Positions 1 to 8,934 of a stretch of DNA of 57,052 nt are shown piece by piece. This stretch comes from Candidatus Bathyanammoxibius amoris (GTDB lineage Bacteria; Planctomycetota; Brocadiia; Brocadiales; Bathyanammoxibiaceae), in NCBI GenBank assembly GCA_024451685.1, contig JAMXCW010000002.1:173541-230592 (forward strand). Direction: 5' to 3'. The notes under the pieces are model-generated. The model made no database searches and had not been told where the DNA came from. It worked only from the letters and a program-made list of their open reading frames with translations. Numbering within the stretch: the stretch's first letter is position 1; each line of letters begins with the position of its first letter. A program made the position numbers and the translations under genes.

Positions 1-776
1 GCCATTATGGCCGCGCCCAGGGCGCCGACTATCTGGGGTTCGTCCGGCAGGTTAACGCTCCTGGGCGAGAACTCCTCTCTAAGTTTCTCGCACACACCCG
101 CGTTTTTCATCACGCCGCCGGTCAGCGTAATCTCCTCCTCTATGGGCACCCTCTGCACCAAGCTCAAGACCTTACGGGTAATGGCCGTGTGGAGGCCGCT
201 TATTATGTCCTCCTTGGGGAGTTTCTGATGTATCAGGCTGATAACCTCGGACTCGGCGAATACGGTACACATGCTGCTTATAGAGACCTCCCGCGACGAC
301 TTCCGCGATAGCGCCCCCAGGTCCTGTATGTCAACGTCCAGCACCCCTGCCATAACCTCAAGAAACCTGCCCGTACCGGCCGCGCACTTGTCGTTCATGA
401 TAAAGTCCACTACACGGGCATCTCCGTTACCTTTACCCACTATGGCAATGGCCTTCGAGTCCTGACCGCCAATGTCTATTATAGTCCTTGTACGGGGAAA
501 GAGGTGGTGGGCGCCGAGCGCGTGACAGGTAATCTCCGTAACGGATTTATGGGCAAAAGGCACGTTGTTCCGCCCGTAGCCGGTCGCTATTATGGAGTCT
601 ATGTCCTCGAGCCTGAGGTGCGCCTGTTCCAGGGCCATGTCCAGGGCCTCCCGCGCCGTCTTCTCCACATCGACCTGGGACTCCATAATGGAGAAACCCA
701 GTATCTCACCGTCGTTTTCCCCCATAACCACTACCTCGGTAGAAACCGAGCCTATGTCAATCCCTGCCGTAATCAT
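1..776 (-). CDS. 2-hydroxyacyl-CoA dehydratase activase, BadF/BadG/HgdC family (3' end cut by window)
   Basis: Translated by hand from an ATG at 776-774; the reading frame runs off the left edge after about 258 residues, close to the usual family length of about 260, so only a few C-terminal residues are missing. The ASKHA ATPase fold is seen as DIGSVSTE (8-15) and DIGGQDSK (101-108). Two cysteines, Cys131 in NDKCAAGTGRF and Cys170 in SSMCTVFAESEV, match the pair that holds the single [4Fe-4S] cluster shared by the homodimer. Activases of this family use ATP to push a low-potential electron onto a partner dehydratase or aryl-CoA reductase. The two genes upstream on the same strand (848-3281) encode such a partner, so the three probably act as one cytoplasmic system; the substrate cannot be told from the sequence. 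Confidence 0.9.
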   Translation of the reverse strand, partial: MITAGIDIGSVSTEVVVMGENDGEILGFSIMESQVDVEKTAREALDMALEQAHLRLEDIDSIIATGYGRNNVPFAHKSVTEITCHALGAHHLFPRTRTIIDIGGQDSKAIAIVGKGNGDARVVDFIMNDKCAAGTGRFLEVMAGVLDVDIQDLGALSRKSSREVSISSMCTVFAESEVISLIHQKLPKEDIISGLHTAITRKVLSLVQRVPIEEEITLTGGVMKNAGVCEKLREEFSPRSVNLPDEPQIVGALGAAIM

Positions 777-847
777 TCCTAAATATTTCTTTCTCCTGTA
801 AGACTAGACATACCTAAAGGTTCGTTTCAAAATCTTCTTCTCTCCCC

Positions 848-2104
848 TTATTTGCCTTTCTTCTCCGTCAGTATCTCGATAAAGGCGTCGAGACGGGTCC
901 GCACCTGCTCCCTGGAATAGTTCCTCTTGTCTACGCACTCAAGGTCCAATATAAAAAACGGGACGTCTACCTCCCTGCGGAGGCCCTCCTTTACCAGTTG
1001 CGAGAGGCTGTTAAAGTGCCTGCAGCCCCACGGGGCCATCCATATGACCCCGTCTATCTCGTAGTCCCTCACCATCCTGGCAACCCAGTGGGTCATCCGC
1101 TCGCACGGGCCTATGGCCGGGTTCGCAAGCAGCTTCTCGGCCAGTGACCGGAAGGGCTTCTGCGGGTCCATCTCGTCCCACGTTATCAGGTTTACGCTTT
1201 CGAAGGCCACCACCGCCCTGTGGTCAAGTTCAAGATAGTTAAACACCTCGTCATTATAGTACGGTCTCAGGTGACACCACAGGAGTCTTAGCTGCTCGTC
1301 TTCCACTGCCGCTACACCCCTGTCAATACGTTCCTCCAACTCCTCGCATAACAGCCTTGATATCCTCACCAGTTCCCTTGAACCCCAGAGCTGTGATATG
1401 GAGCCGATATGGTCTATGGCCTCGCAGCCCAGCATGGGGCTGGGCGTGTGCTTCCTCAGTTCCATGGCCCGCCTGAAATAACGGCATGCCTCGTTAGAGT
1501 TCTCTATTACCTCCGACATCTTATCCCGGTCAAACTTCTTATCCGTTACGCGGGCAAGCTCCGCGGTCATCTCTTCAAGCTGCTCCGCCAGCATGTCACG
1601 AGACCACTCCTCATCAACCATATACGGAACATGCAGATAAAAGTGCGGCTTCTTATATTCCTCGGCGAATATGTCGAATATCTTGGGGTCGCCGTCGCAG
1701 TAGTACGCGGTTGATACCAGCGCATCGGGCCGCGGCAGTATATCCTTGAACGACGCCCCCATTACCCCCCTGAGAAACGTGCATGAATCCCTGGACAGCC
1801 CATGATTCTCGGAGGCGTCGAGTATCTCCGGGCAGATGCCCACGGCCGAGGCGGTGGCGCTGAAGCTCTCTATAAACAACGGGATGGCGCCGAGGGCATA
1901 TATGATCTCGGACGGCACAAACGTGCTCTTCCATATGACGGTTGAGGTGTCCCTGAAGCTCTCCATCAGCAGTTTGAACATCGCCCGCTCCCTGGCCCGA
2001 GAGCTTTTCAGGGGAGAATAGCTGCGCGACCTCCTCATTCGCTTCTGGAACTGGAGGCTGAAATACTGACGCTGCTTCTGTCTATCGGTCTCTACTACCG
2101 CCAT
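848..2104 (-). CDS. 2-hydroxyacyl-CoA dehydratase / benzoyl-CoA reductase family, cluster-bearing large subunit
   Basis: A 418-residue HgdA/HgdB/BcrB-type protein. I prefer the ATG at 2104 over a GTG 27 bases upstream, because AGGG lies about 8 bases before it. Three cysteines sit where this family holds its [4Fe-4S] cluster: Cys108 (DSCTFLRG), Cys136 (YYCDGDPK) and Cys361 (PWGCRHF). The ending with DLECVDKRNYSREQ...LDAFIEIL is also family-typical. In known members this cluster binds the CoA-thioester substrate during radical dehydration or ring reduction. The activase gene follows and a second large subunit precedes it, all on the minus strand, as expected for an operon. Substrate class (2-hydroxyacyl-CoA, aromatic-CoA or a double-cubane-type small molecule) is unresolved. 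Confidence 0.85.
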   Translation of the reverse strand: MAVVETDRQKQRQYFSLQFQKRMRRSRSYSPLKSSRARERAMFKLLMESFRDTSTVIWKSTFVPSEIIYALGAIPLFIESFSATASAVGICPEILDASENHGLSRDSCTFLRGVMGASFKDILPRPDALVSTAYYCDGDPKIFDIFAEEYKKPHFYLHVPYMVDEEWSRDMLAEQLEEMTAELARVTDKKFDRDKMSEVIENSNEACRYFRRAMELRKHTPSPMLGCEAIDHIGSISQLWGSRELVRISRLLCEELEERIDRGVAAVEDEQLRLLWCHLRPYYNDEVFNYLELDHRAVVAFESVNLITWDEMDPQKPFRSLAEKLLANPAIGPCERMTHWVARMVRDYEIDGVIWMAPWGCRHFNSLSQLVKEGLRREVDVPFFILDLECVDKRNYSREQVRTRLDAFIEILTEKKGK

Positions 2105-2183
2105 TACATATACCCTAGTCCCTTCGCACACGGTTTATGGGTGCCGCGGGGCTTAAGCCCTTTGACACCATAAAAACAGCATC

Positions 2184-3281
2184 TCAACTAAGCATTTCTA
2201 TAAACGCCTGCACACGGGTCTCTATCTGGCCGAGACTGGTCCAGAAATTCTCGGCTTCAATGAACAAGACCGGGTAGCCCGCCTTCTGAAATTTGTCCCT
2301 GATGTGGGGATATTCAAAGAGGTATATGTCGTCAAATTTCAGGGTAAAATACACGACCCCATCTACCCGGAAGTCCTCAGCCGTCCGCAACAGGTAGTCC
2401 CATCTGGACTCCGTGTCCACCATCCTTGCCGTGGGTATGGTCAGATACCTCTCTGCAAGGGCGTCGAGGGGTTGCCGGCGAGAATCCTCGTCCACCAGGG
2501 TTGAGAAATACTGCATCCCCGTACAGAGGTCCTCACACACCACCCTTGCGCCCAGTCTCTCCATAAGTGAGCTAAGTTCAGGCGAACTCATGAAGCTCCC
2601 CGTCAGCATTATCCTGGGGCCGTCTGCTACGCTCCCCTTCGCGCCTTTAAGCTCTTCCAGGTATCCTCTGAGTGCATCGTTAACCACGTGCTTGTCGTGG
2701 GTCTGGCTCCACCTGACCACCTCAAAGAACCTTTTGGCGGAGAACGGTGGTGCACTCTCTTTTCTCATGTCACTCAGCCTCCTGAAGAGGAGCCGGGTCT
2801 CATTACACAGCCTGATAGCGCTGCGCAGGTTCTCCTCCGAGATTTTTACGGCAAACGCCCGTTCCATATCCCTTACCAGGGTGGAGAGGGCCAGCCGAAA
2901 CGCCTTCAGCCTGAGCGCGTCGGCGCCTTTGGGGACGTCGAGGAAAAAAACCTCCATCGAGTCCACCCCCAGCCTCCACGCGTCATAAAGCCGGCGGTGG
3001 GCATCGCTCACATTGGCCACAACCACACCATCAAGAAATTTATAGCTCCCGTCCAGGGCCCCCTCAAGGCTGTCGAGCACGTGGGGGTCAAAGGTCTTGG
3101 GGAGGTACGCGTTGGCCAGTTTGGCGGGTTTGCCGGTGCCGTAGATGCGGAAAGGCACCCTGCCGCCCGCCGCGATGATTATCTCCTCCGGCACGTAGAC
3201 GGAGAGATATCCTACCGCACCCTCTATATCCTGTGAAGAACGCCGTTCTTCATCTAACGCAATATCCGAAAGCATTTCCAT
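2184..3281 (-). CDS. 2-hydroxyacyl-CoA dehydratase family large subunit lacking the usual cluster cysteines
   Basis: A 365-residue homologue of the HgdB/BcrC-like subunit. The fold markers are clear: GSFMSSPELSSLMERLGARVV, a CEDLCTG stretch, GVVYFTLKF and a C-terminal GQIETRVQAFIEML. The three positions that normally carry cluster cysteines do not: Asp65 stands in a DP where CP is usual, Ser92 in an SD where CD is usual, and Asp317 in KFDD where KFCD is usual. It is first in the operon, followed by the cluster-bearing subunit and the activase. By inference it is a structural or substrate-shaping partner with no Fe-S cluster of its own. The family assignment is firm; the loss is read by motif alignment from memory. 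Confidence 0.8.
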   Translation of the reverse strand: MEMLSDIALDEERRSSQDIEGAVGYLSVYVPEEIIIAAGGRVPFRIYGTGKPAKLANAYLPKTFDPHVLDSLEGALDGSYKFLDGVVVANVSDAHRRLYDAWRLGVDSMEVFFLDVPKGADALRLKAFRLALSTLVRDMERAFAVKISEENLRSAIRLCNETRLLFRRLSDMRKESAPPFSAKRFFEVVRWSQTHDKHVVNDALRGYLEELKGAKGSVADGPRIMLTGSFMSSPELSSLMERLGARVVCEDLCTGMQYFSTLVDEDSRRQPLDALAERYLTIPTARMVDTESRWDYLLRTAEDFRVDGVVYFTLKFDDIYLFEYPHIRDKFQKAGYPVLFIEAENFWTSLGQIETRVQAFIEMLS

Positions 3282-3433
3282 GGGGTGCCTATACTATCAC
3301 AGCCTTAGCCTGACAGTCAAACATTCTGGGAGATGGCTCTGGCCGACGATGTAGCTGAGACCGATAAACTTCTAAGGAAACCCGTTATCACGGACGGATA
3401 TTGCGTGATACTGTAACGGTTAACAGCCTGCTG

Positions 3434-4147
3434 TCAGAGGATGTCTTGCAGGCTGATATTGTCGTGCAGATAGGTGGCAATGCCCCCTGAGGTGGGGCTG
3501 TGTATGTATGGGATACTGGCGATGACCGGTACGCCTGAGAGCTTTTCTATCTCTATCTTATTGGTCTCTTCCAGCAGTGTACCACCGCCTATCTTTGTGT
3601 TGTTGAATATAACGCCCTTTATCTTCAATCCTCGCGACCTGGCGACCTCTATCGTAAGCAAGGTATGGTTTATGGTCCCAAGGGTGGGTCTGGAAACGAT
3701 TATCAGGGGCAGCTTCATCTTGCGTGCCATGTCAGCCACATACAGGTCGTCCGTTATGGGAACGAGCAGCCCTCCTATTCCTTCCACCACGAGATGATTA
3801 TATTTTTTACTAAGTGTTTTGAACGCCGACCAGATGGTCTTCCAGTCGACCTGCAGCCTGTCCACCCTGGAGGCCACGACGGGCGCCATCATCGAGGGGA
3901 GGCATATGGGGTTAATCAGTGAATATTCATCTCTCGAGTGGGCGGCCTCCTTCATCATTATTGCATCGTCCGAGACCAGCATGTCGGACTTCCGGCTGCC
4001 GCCCGTGGCAACAGGTTTCATCACACCCACCTTTAGGCCAGAGCCATGCAGGAGGCATGCTATACCCGCCGCCACCAGTGTCTTTCCCACACCGGTATCC
4101 GTACCCGTAACAAAGATACCTTTTCCCTTAAGGACGTTTTGTTTCAA
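3434..4147 (-). CDS. bioD: Dethiobiotin synthetase
   Basis: A 237-residue P-loop ATPase that makes dethiobiotin from 7,8-diaminopelargonate, CO2 and ATP, the penultimate step of biotin synthesis in the cytoplasm. The N-terminal FVTGTDTGVGKT is the BioD-type Walker A; VVEGIGGLLVPI and the VSRPTLGTINHTLLT stretch are also typical. The start appears to be TTG at 4147: no ATG or GTG is in frame before an upstream stop. It lies 56 bases after phoU on the same strand and may be co-transcribed with the phosphate genes. Its partner bioA (12578-13951) is on the far side of the phosphate cluster; bioB and bioF are not in the window. Confidence 0.93.
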   Translation of the reverse strand: MKQNVLKGKGIFVTGTDTGVGKTLVAAGIACLLHGSGLKVGVMKPVATGGSRKSDMLVSDDAIMMKEAAHSRDEYSLINPICLPSMMAPVVASRVDRLQVDWKTIWSAFKTLSKKYNHLVVEGIGGLLVPITDDLYVADMARKMKLPLIIVSRPTLGTINHTLLTIEVARSRGLKIKGVIFNNTKIGGGTLLEETNKIEIEKLSGVPVIASIPYIHSPTSGGIATYLHDNISLQDIL

Positions 4148-4203
4148 GGTATTTGGGGAAAAATTTGAGGTGGAATAAAAGCCACTGCGAGCCCTCTAAC
4201 CGG

Positions 4204-4902
4204 CTAACTATCGGACTCTGCTTCCTTGTATTTAGTCTTCTCCATCTCCAGGGTCTTATGCCTTACGTCGCGGCCCTGTACCATATAGATAACGTCTTCG
4301 GCGATGTTTGTCGCATGGTCGCCAATGCGCTCAAGGTTCCTGGATATAAGGATAAGCGAGATGGCCCTGTCGATGGTGCCCGGGTCTTTAATCATGTATT
4401 TAAGGAGTTCCATAAATATCTTGTCCTTCAATTCGTCCACCTTGTCGTCCTCGTCAAGGACCCTCTGCGCAAGGGCTACGTCCTTGTTGACGAATGACTT
4501 TATGCTCTCACAGACCATCCACTCGGCCATATCTGCCATGATGGGTATGTCTACGTGTGCTTTAAGTTCAGATTTTGCCAGGACAAAGTGGGTGCTCTCG
4601 CACATGTTTACCGTCAGGTCCGCAATCCTCTCGAGTTCGCTGTTTATCTTTATAACCGTAGCAAGAAGCCTGAGGTCTGTTGCCATGGGCTGGTGAAGGG
4701 CCAGAAGCTTCATGGCGGTTTCATCTATCCCTATGTGGAGGCGGTTTATCTCGTCTTCCATCCTGAAGACGTCTTTTGCCGTGGATTCGTCCCTCTCCGC
4801 CAAACCCTTTGCCGCGTAGTTAATCATCTTCTGGGTCACCGAACCCATCTTGAGGACTTTTTCCTTCAAACTCGCGAGTTCTTCGTCGAAATGCCTTTCC
4901 AT
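4204..4902 (-). CDS. phoU: Phosphate signalling regulator PhoU
   Basis: A 232-residue protein of two PhoU four-helix repeats with the metal-binding pattern of the family (RMEDEINRLH in repeat 1, LIL-ISRNLERIGDHATNIAE in repeat 2). It links PstSCAB transporter state to the PhoR kinase and represses the regulon when phosphate is plentiful. I start it at ATG 4902, because AGAGG lies 5 bases upstream; that site overlaps the pstB stop, which suggests coupled translation. A GTG two codons earlier is the alternative. It is the last gene of pstSCAB-phoU, the classical position. Confidence 0.95.
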   Translation of the reverse strand: MERHFDEELASLKEKVLKMGSVTQKMINYAAKGLAERDESTAKDVFRMEDEINRLHIGIDETAMKLLALHQPMATDLRLLATVIKINSELERIADLTVNMCESTHFVLAKSELKAHVDIPIMADMAEWMVCESIKSFVNKDVALAQRVLDEDDKVDELKDKIFMELLKYMIKDPGTIDRAISLILISRNLERIGDHATNIAEDVIYMVQGRDVRHKTLEMEKTKYKEAESDS

Positions 4903-4910
4903 CGCCACCT

Positions 4911-5780
4911 CTAACCAAATCTGCCAGTTATATAATCTTCAGTGAGTTTTTCTTTCGGCACGGTAAAGAGCTGGGAACTGTCTCCGAATTCTACCAGCTC
5001 CCCCATGAGCATAAAGCCCGCGTAATCCGAAATCCTTGCAGCCTGTTGCATGTTGTGAGTAACCATTATGACAGTATATTTTTTCTTCAGCTCCAATACA
5101 AGTTCTTCAATCTTTGCCGTAGCGATCGGGTCCAGAGCCGAGCACGGTTCGTCCATGAGGATAACCTCCGGGCCCACCGCGAGGGCCCTTGCGATGCACA
5201 ACCTCTGTTGCTGGCCGCCTGAGAGCGCCAGGGCACTCTCGCGAAGGCGGTCTTTCACCTCATCCCAGAGGGCGGCCCGCCTCAAGCTCTTTTCAACCAG
5301 CTCATTTAACGTCTTCTTACTATATTTATTATGAAGCCTCAGACCAAAGGCAACGTTGTCGTAGATAGACTTGGGAAACGGATTGGGTTTCTGGAACACC
5401 ATGCCTATGAGCCGGCGCAATTCTACCACGTCTACGTCCCTGTCGTACACGTTTTTTCCTTTGAACAGGATCCTGCCCTCAACCTTCATTTTGCTGCTTA
5501 TTTCATTTACGCGGTTTATGGACTTTATGAGGGTGGACTTGCCGCAGCCGGAAGGCCCGATTATGGCGGTTATCTTGTTCTTATAGAAGGGCAACGTTAC
5601 CTTTTTTACGGCAATCGCGGTGCCGTAATAAACGTTGAGGTCTACCGCTTCAACCTCCCTGTTGTTCAGCTCTTTCGGCATGGCAATAATTCCCTTTTGT
5701 CCTGAAGGGGTTTTGTCCCTGACTATTCTATTGTTATTAATTCCTTTTGCAAGGGCCGTTGCGTTTTGAACCGGTGTCAT
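4911..5780 (-). CDS. pstB: Phosphate ABC transporter ATP-binding protein PstB
   Basis: A 289-residue ABC ATPase powering high-affinity phosphate import. Visible motifs are Walker [10 protein letters not shown], signature LSGGQQQRL, Walker [13 protein letters not shown] and the switch His in [26 protein letters not shown] is PstB-specific. The family is usually about 250-260 residues, so the first 33 residues are extra. Start 5780 has AGGGAGG 12 bases upstream, and an internal ATG at 5681 (MPKELNN) has AAGGGA about 10 bases upstream; either could be used. The gene sits between pstA and phoU. Confidence 0.95.
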   Translation of the reverse strand: MTPVQNATALAKGINNNRIVRDKTPSGQKGIIAMPKELNNREVEAVDLNVYYGTAIAVKKVTLPFYKNKITAIIGPSGCGKSTLIKSINRVNEISSKMKVEGRILFKGKNVYDRDVDVVELRRLIGMVFQKPNPFPKSIYDNVAFGLRLHNKYSKKTLNELVEKSLRRAALWDEVKDRLRESALALSGGQQQRLCIARALAVGPEVILMDEPCSALDPIATAKIEELVLELKKKYTVIMVTHNMQQAARISDYAGFMLMGELVEFGDSSQLFTVPKEKLTEDYITGRFG

Positions 5781-5862
5781 TATCCCGTTGAACCTCCCTT
5801 TAAAGGCACCTTCGGCAGTATTTCAAGGGTATTCCAAAAAAGGTTCTTAGCGCCTGGTTTCA

Positions 5863-6768
5863 TTAGAATAGCTTCTTCTGGTATTTATTACGCAGCCAGA
5901 TGGCCACTCCGTTCATGAACAGCAGGACGACAAGCAGGACGATGCTGCCCGCCGCGGCGTTTATGGCGAAGGCCTTCTGCGGGCGTGAGACCCAGTTAAA
6001 TATCTGTATCGGCAGTGCGGAGAAGGGAGAAAGAGGCCCGTCCGGCAGGAACGCCACATAGGCCAGTACACCAATGGCAATCAGGGGCGCGGCCTCGCCA
6101 ATCGCCCTGGAGAGCGCTAGAATCGTGCCCGTTAATATCCCCGGAAATGCCAGCGGCAGGACATGGTGCCTAATGGTCTCCCAGCGCGTGGCACCCACCG
6201 CAAACGACGCCTCACGGATGGATATGGGAATGGTCCGTATGGCCTCACGGCTGGTTATGATTATCATTGGTAACACCAGGAGCGCAAGTGTGCACGCGCC
6301 CGCAAGAAGGCTTTGCCCCATATGCATAAAACGGACAAATATCTCCAGGCCTAAAAGGCCGTAAATGATGGACGGCACACCGGCAAGGTTGGCGATGTTT
6401 ACCTCGATTACCTTGTTGAGCCAGTTGTTGCCGGCGTACTCCTCAAGATATATCGCCGCACCCACACCTAAAGGAAATGCGATAACACCCGTCAGGAATA
6501 CCAGATAGACGCTCCCCACCAGGGCCGGGAGGATGCCCGCCATCTCCGGCTTGCGCGACGGATAGTGCGAAAGGAAGGTCCAGTTCAGGCGTTGCACTCC
6601 ATCCATAAATATGTCCACCAGCAGGAGTATCAGCACCGAGATGGTTATAACCAGCGCAGCGATGGCCACCGCCTGAAAGACAACGTTGCCCCATCGGCGT
6701 TTGGGCCCCCTCGCGCCCAGACGGGCTTGCCTCAGCGGACGCCCCTTTACCAGTGTTTGCGGCGCCAT
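5863..6768 (-). CDS. pstA: Phosphate ABC transporter permease PstA
   Basis: A 301-residue inner-membrane permease with about six transmembrane segments and the ABC-coupling EAA-type loop around EASFAVGATRWETIRHHVLPLAFPGILTG. It forms the phosphate channel with PstC. Its ATG overlaps the pstC stop by one base (TGATG), and AGAGGTG lies about 8 bases upstream inside pstC, so translation is coupled. The N-terminal 30 residues are basic and cytoplasmic. Nothing unusual was seen. Confidence 0.94.
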   Translation of the reverse strand: MAPQTLVKGRPLRQARLGARGPKRRWGNVVFQAVAIAALVITISVLILLLVDIFMDGVQRLNWTFLSHYPSRKPEMAGILPALVGSVYLVFLTGVIAFPLGVGAAIYLEEYAGNNWLNKVIEVNIANLAGVPSIIYGLLGLEIFVRFMHMGQSLLAGACTLALLVLPMIIITSREAIRTIPISIREASFAVGATRWETIRHHVLPLAFPGILTGTILALSRAIGEAAPLIAIGVLAYVAFLPDGPLSPFSALPIQIFNWVSRPQKAFAINAAAGSIVLLVVLLFMNGVAIWLRNKYQKKLF

Positions 6769-7715
6769 CAGCTATACACCTCTCTGTACCTCTCACGCAG
6801 CCACTGGCTTATAACGTTAAGAACAAAGGTACTCAGAAAAAGCATCATGCCCACGACGAAGATGGTCTTGTATCCTATGGTCCCGTGGGGGGTGTCCCCC
6901 AGACTCACCTGAACGATGTAGGCGGTCATCGTCTCGACAGGCTCGATGGGATTAATCGTAAGGCGGGGCTGCAGGCCCGCGGCGATGGCAACAATCATGG
7001 TCTCGCCTAACGCCCTTGATACGCCCAATATAAACGAGGCGGTGATACCGGAGAAGGCCGCCGGCACCACGGTCCGTAACGATACCTGAAGTTTTGTGCC
7101 CCCCAGCGCGTACGCCCCCTCCCTGAGGCTCTGGGGCACGGCGTACATCGCGTCCTCGCTGAGCGAGGAGATTATGGGGAGTATCATAATCCCCATGACT
7201 ATCCCGGGGCTCAGGGCATTGAAACCAGCCATGCCCGGTATGATTTTCTGCAAGAGGGGCGTGACAAACAACAGGGCAAAGTAGCCGTACACCACGGTGG
7301 GGATACCCGCAAGTATCTCAAGCATGGGCTTTACCACCTTCCTTACACCGGTGGGGGCGTATTCGCTCAGATAGACCGCGCATAACAACCCAACAGGCAG
7401 GGCTACAATCATCGCGATTACGGTCACCAGTAACGTCCCGACAAAGAGCGGCCATATGCCGAAATGCTTGCTCGCGAAGAGCGGCGTCCACTTCGTATCG
7501 CCGAAGAATTGCATAAACGAGACCTCGCGGAAGAACTCAACCGTCTCGTACATCAATATTCCTAATATGGCAAATGTGGTGAATATAGACAGGATACCGC
7601 AGGCCATGAACACCGCATGGACGGCCACCTCTTTTACGCGAGAGCCTTTTCTCCGTCCCCGTAAGTCGTGTTCAACTATACGGGGCTCCGGCTTTTTTGG
7701 GTTACCTGTAGTCAC
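6768..7715 (-). CDS. pstC: Phosphate ABC transporter permease PstC
   Basis: A 315-residue permease with a cytoplasmic basic N-terminus and about six membrane helices. The coupling loop [27 protein letters not shown] and [17 protein letters not shown] are PstC hallmarks. It starts with GTG, two bases after the pstS stop, and overlaps pstA by one base, so pstS-pstC-pstA are tightly coupled. It pairs with PstA to form the membrane pore. Confidence 0.94.
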   Translation of the reverse strand: MTTGNPKKPEPRIVEHDLRGRRKGSRVKEVAVHAVFMACGILSIFTTFAILGILMYETVEFFREVSFMQFFGDTKWTPLFASKHFGIWPLFVGTLLVTVIAMIVALPVGLLCAVYLSEYAPTGVRKVVKPMLEILAGIPTVVYGYFALLFVTPLLQKIIPGMAGFNALSPGIVMGIMILPIISSLSEDAMYAVPQSLREGAYALGGTKLQVSLRTVVPAAFSGITASFILGVSRALGETMIVAIAAGLQPRLTINPIEPVETMTAYIVQVSLGDTPHGTIGYKTIFVVGMMLFLSTFVLNVISQWLRERYREVYS

Positions 7716-7717
7716 TG

Positions 7718-8749
7718 TTATTTGCTGAGCAGGTCTTCAACGCTTACACCGGCCGTGTCCTTTTTGCCGGCAAAAATAGAACCGGTCTCACCCCTCTTAA
7801 AACGTTCGTCCACCAGCAGGTAGGCCCTGTCTGAAAGCGGTATAAAACCCACCTCCTCGACCAGGGGGCCGCCGCTGTTCATATAAAAATCAATGAACTC
7901 CACCGTCTCCGGGCGCCCGGCCGCCTCCTTGCTTACGTAGATAAACAGCGGCCGAGACAGCGGCTGATAAGTATTGTTTTCCACGGTCTCCAAAGACGCC
8001 TTAACAGGCCCGTCTCCGTTGGATGCGTCCCCGTCATCAACGCCTATCAGCTTCAGCATATCCTTATTGGCCTCATAGTACGCAAGGCCAAAATACCCCA
8101 GCGCCCCCTCATCATTGGCAATGCCCTGGACAAGTATGTTGTCGTCTTCACTGGGCGTGAAATCGCCCCTGCTCGCACCGGACTCTCCACAGATGATCTC
8201 AGTAAAGTAATCAAACGTCCCTGAATCTACGCCCGGCCCGAACAGACGTAGTTTCTTATCCGGCCATTCCGGGCGTATCTGGTTCCATTTCATTATCTTC
8301 TCTTCCGCCTCTGGCTCCCATATCTTCTTCAACTCCTCTACCGTCAGGGAATCACACCACGTATTTTTTGGGTTTACCATCACCGCAAGCCCGTCATAGG
8401 CAACAGGCAGTTCGATATATTCAATTCCTTTCTCCCCAATCATCTTCACTTCACTGGGTTTTATGGGACGGGAGGCGTTGGTAATGTCCACCTCTCCCCT
8501 GCTGAACTTTTTAAAGCCCCCGCCGGTGCCGGAGACGCCTATCGTTATCCTCACCCTGGGGTGTTTCACCTGGAACTCCTCGGCAACCGCCTCGGTTATC
8601 GGATAGACGGTGCTTGAGCCGTCGATCCTTATACGGCCCTTTAAGTCGTCGGCCAGAACCGCTTTAAGGGGTAAGGATATGCAGAAAACCGTTACAATAA
8701 GGAATGCAAGCGCTGAATGGGCGCTATTTCTTTCATTCTTTGTTTTCAT
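7718..8749 (-). CDS. pstS: Periplasmic phosphate-binding protein PstS
   Basis: A 343-residue secreted binding protein. An N-terminal signal segment ([20 protein letters not shown]) is followed by the PstS opening [19 protein letters not shown] and the phosphate-contacting [17 protein letters not shown] and [12 protein letters not shown] stretches. No lipobox cysteine is evident, so it should be soluble in the periplasm. I start at ATG 8749, with AGGGA 4 bases upstream, rather than the GTG at 8761. It heads the pst operon and has a four-unit Pho-box-like array about 80 bases upstream (8831-8869). Confidence 0.95.
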   Translation of the reverse strand: MKTKNERNSAHSALAFLIVTVFCISLPLKAVLADDLKGRIRIDGSSTVYPITEAVAEEFQVKHPRVRITIGVSGTGGGFKKFSRGEVDITNASRPIKPSEVKMIGEKGIEYIELPVAYDGLAVMVNPKNTWCDSLTVEELKKIWEPEAEEKIMKWNQIRPEWPDKKLRLFGPGVDSGTFDYFTEIICGESGASRGDFTPSEDDNILVQGIANDEGALGYFGLAYYEANKDMLKLIGVDDGDASNGDGPVKASLETVENNTYQPLSRPLFIYVSKEAAGRPETVEFIDFYMNSGGPLVEEVGFIPLSDRAYLLVDERFKRGETGSIFAGKKDTAGVSVEDLLSK

Positions 8750-8830
8750 CTCTTCCCTCACTTTTGTATTTTTCTTCTCTCTTAATCATCTTCCACCTGA
8801 TATTAATAATGGAAACGCCGGGGGAGTAAA

Positions 8831-8869
8831 GTTAAGTTTCTATTAAAGTAATATTAAGGTTCCGTTAAC
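8831..8869 (-). promoter_or_regulatory. Putative Pho box: four TTAA units at 11-bp spacing, upstream of pstS
   Basis: On the plus strand TTAA occurs at 8832, 8843, 8854 and 8865, exactly 11 bases apart; read toward pstS the units are TTAAC, TTAAT, TTAAT, TTAAC. Eleven-base direct repeats are the known geometry of PhoB/PhoP sites, and TTAA-cored units resemble the cyanobacterial Pho box more than the E. coli CTGTCAT form. The same four-unit pattern precedes the porin gene, which supports it being a real operator for PhoB (11700-12383). Confidence 0.8.
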
Positions 8870-8934
8870 AACCAGTGGCCTGATGATGACGCCGGCCCGC
8901 CGTTCCGGCGCGGATATGTCCCTAAGTCAATTCC

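Noticed and set aside
1-3281. Complete benzoyl-CoA reductase locus
   Set aside because: Only three genes are present, with no ferredoxin or aromatic-degradation genes nearby, so an aromatic substrate cannot be claimed.
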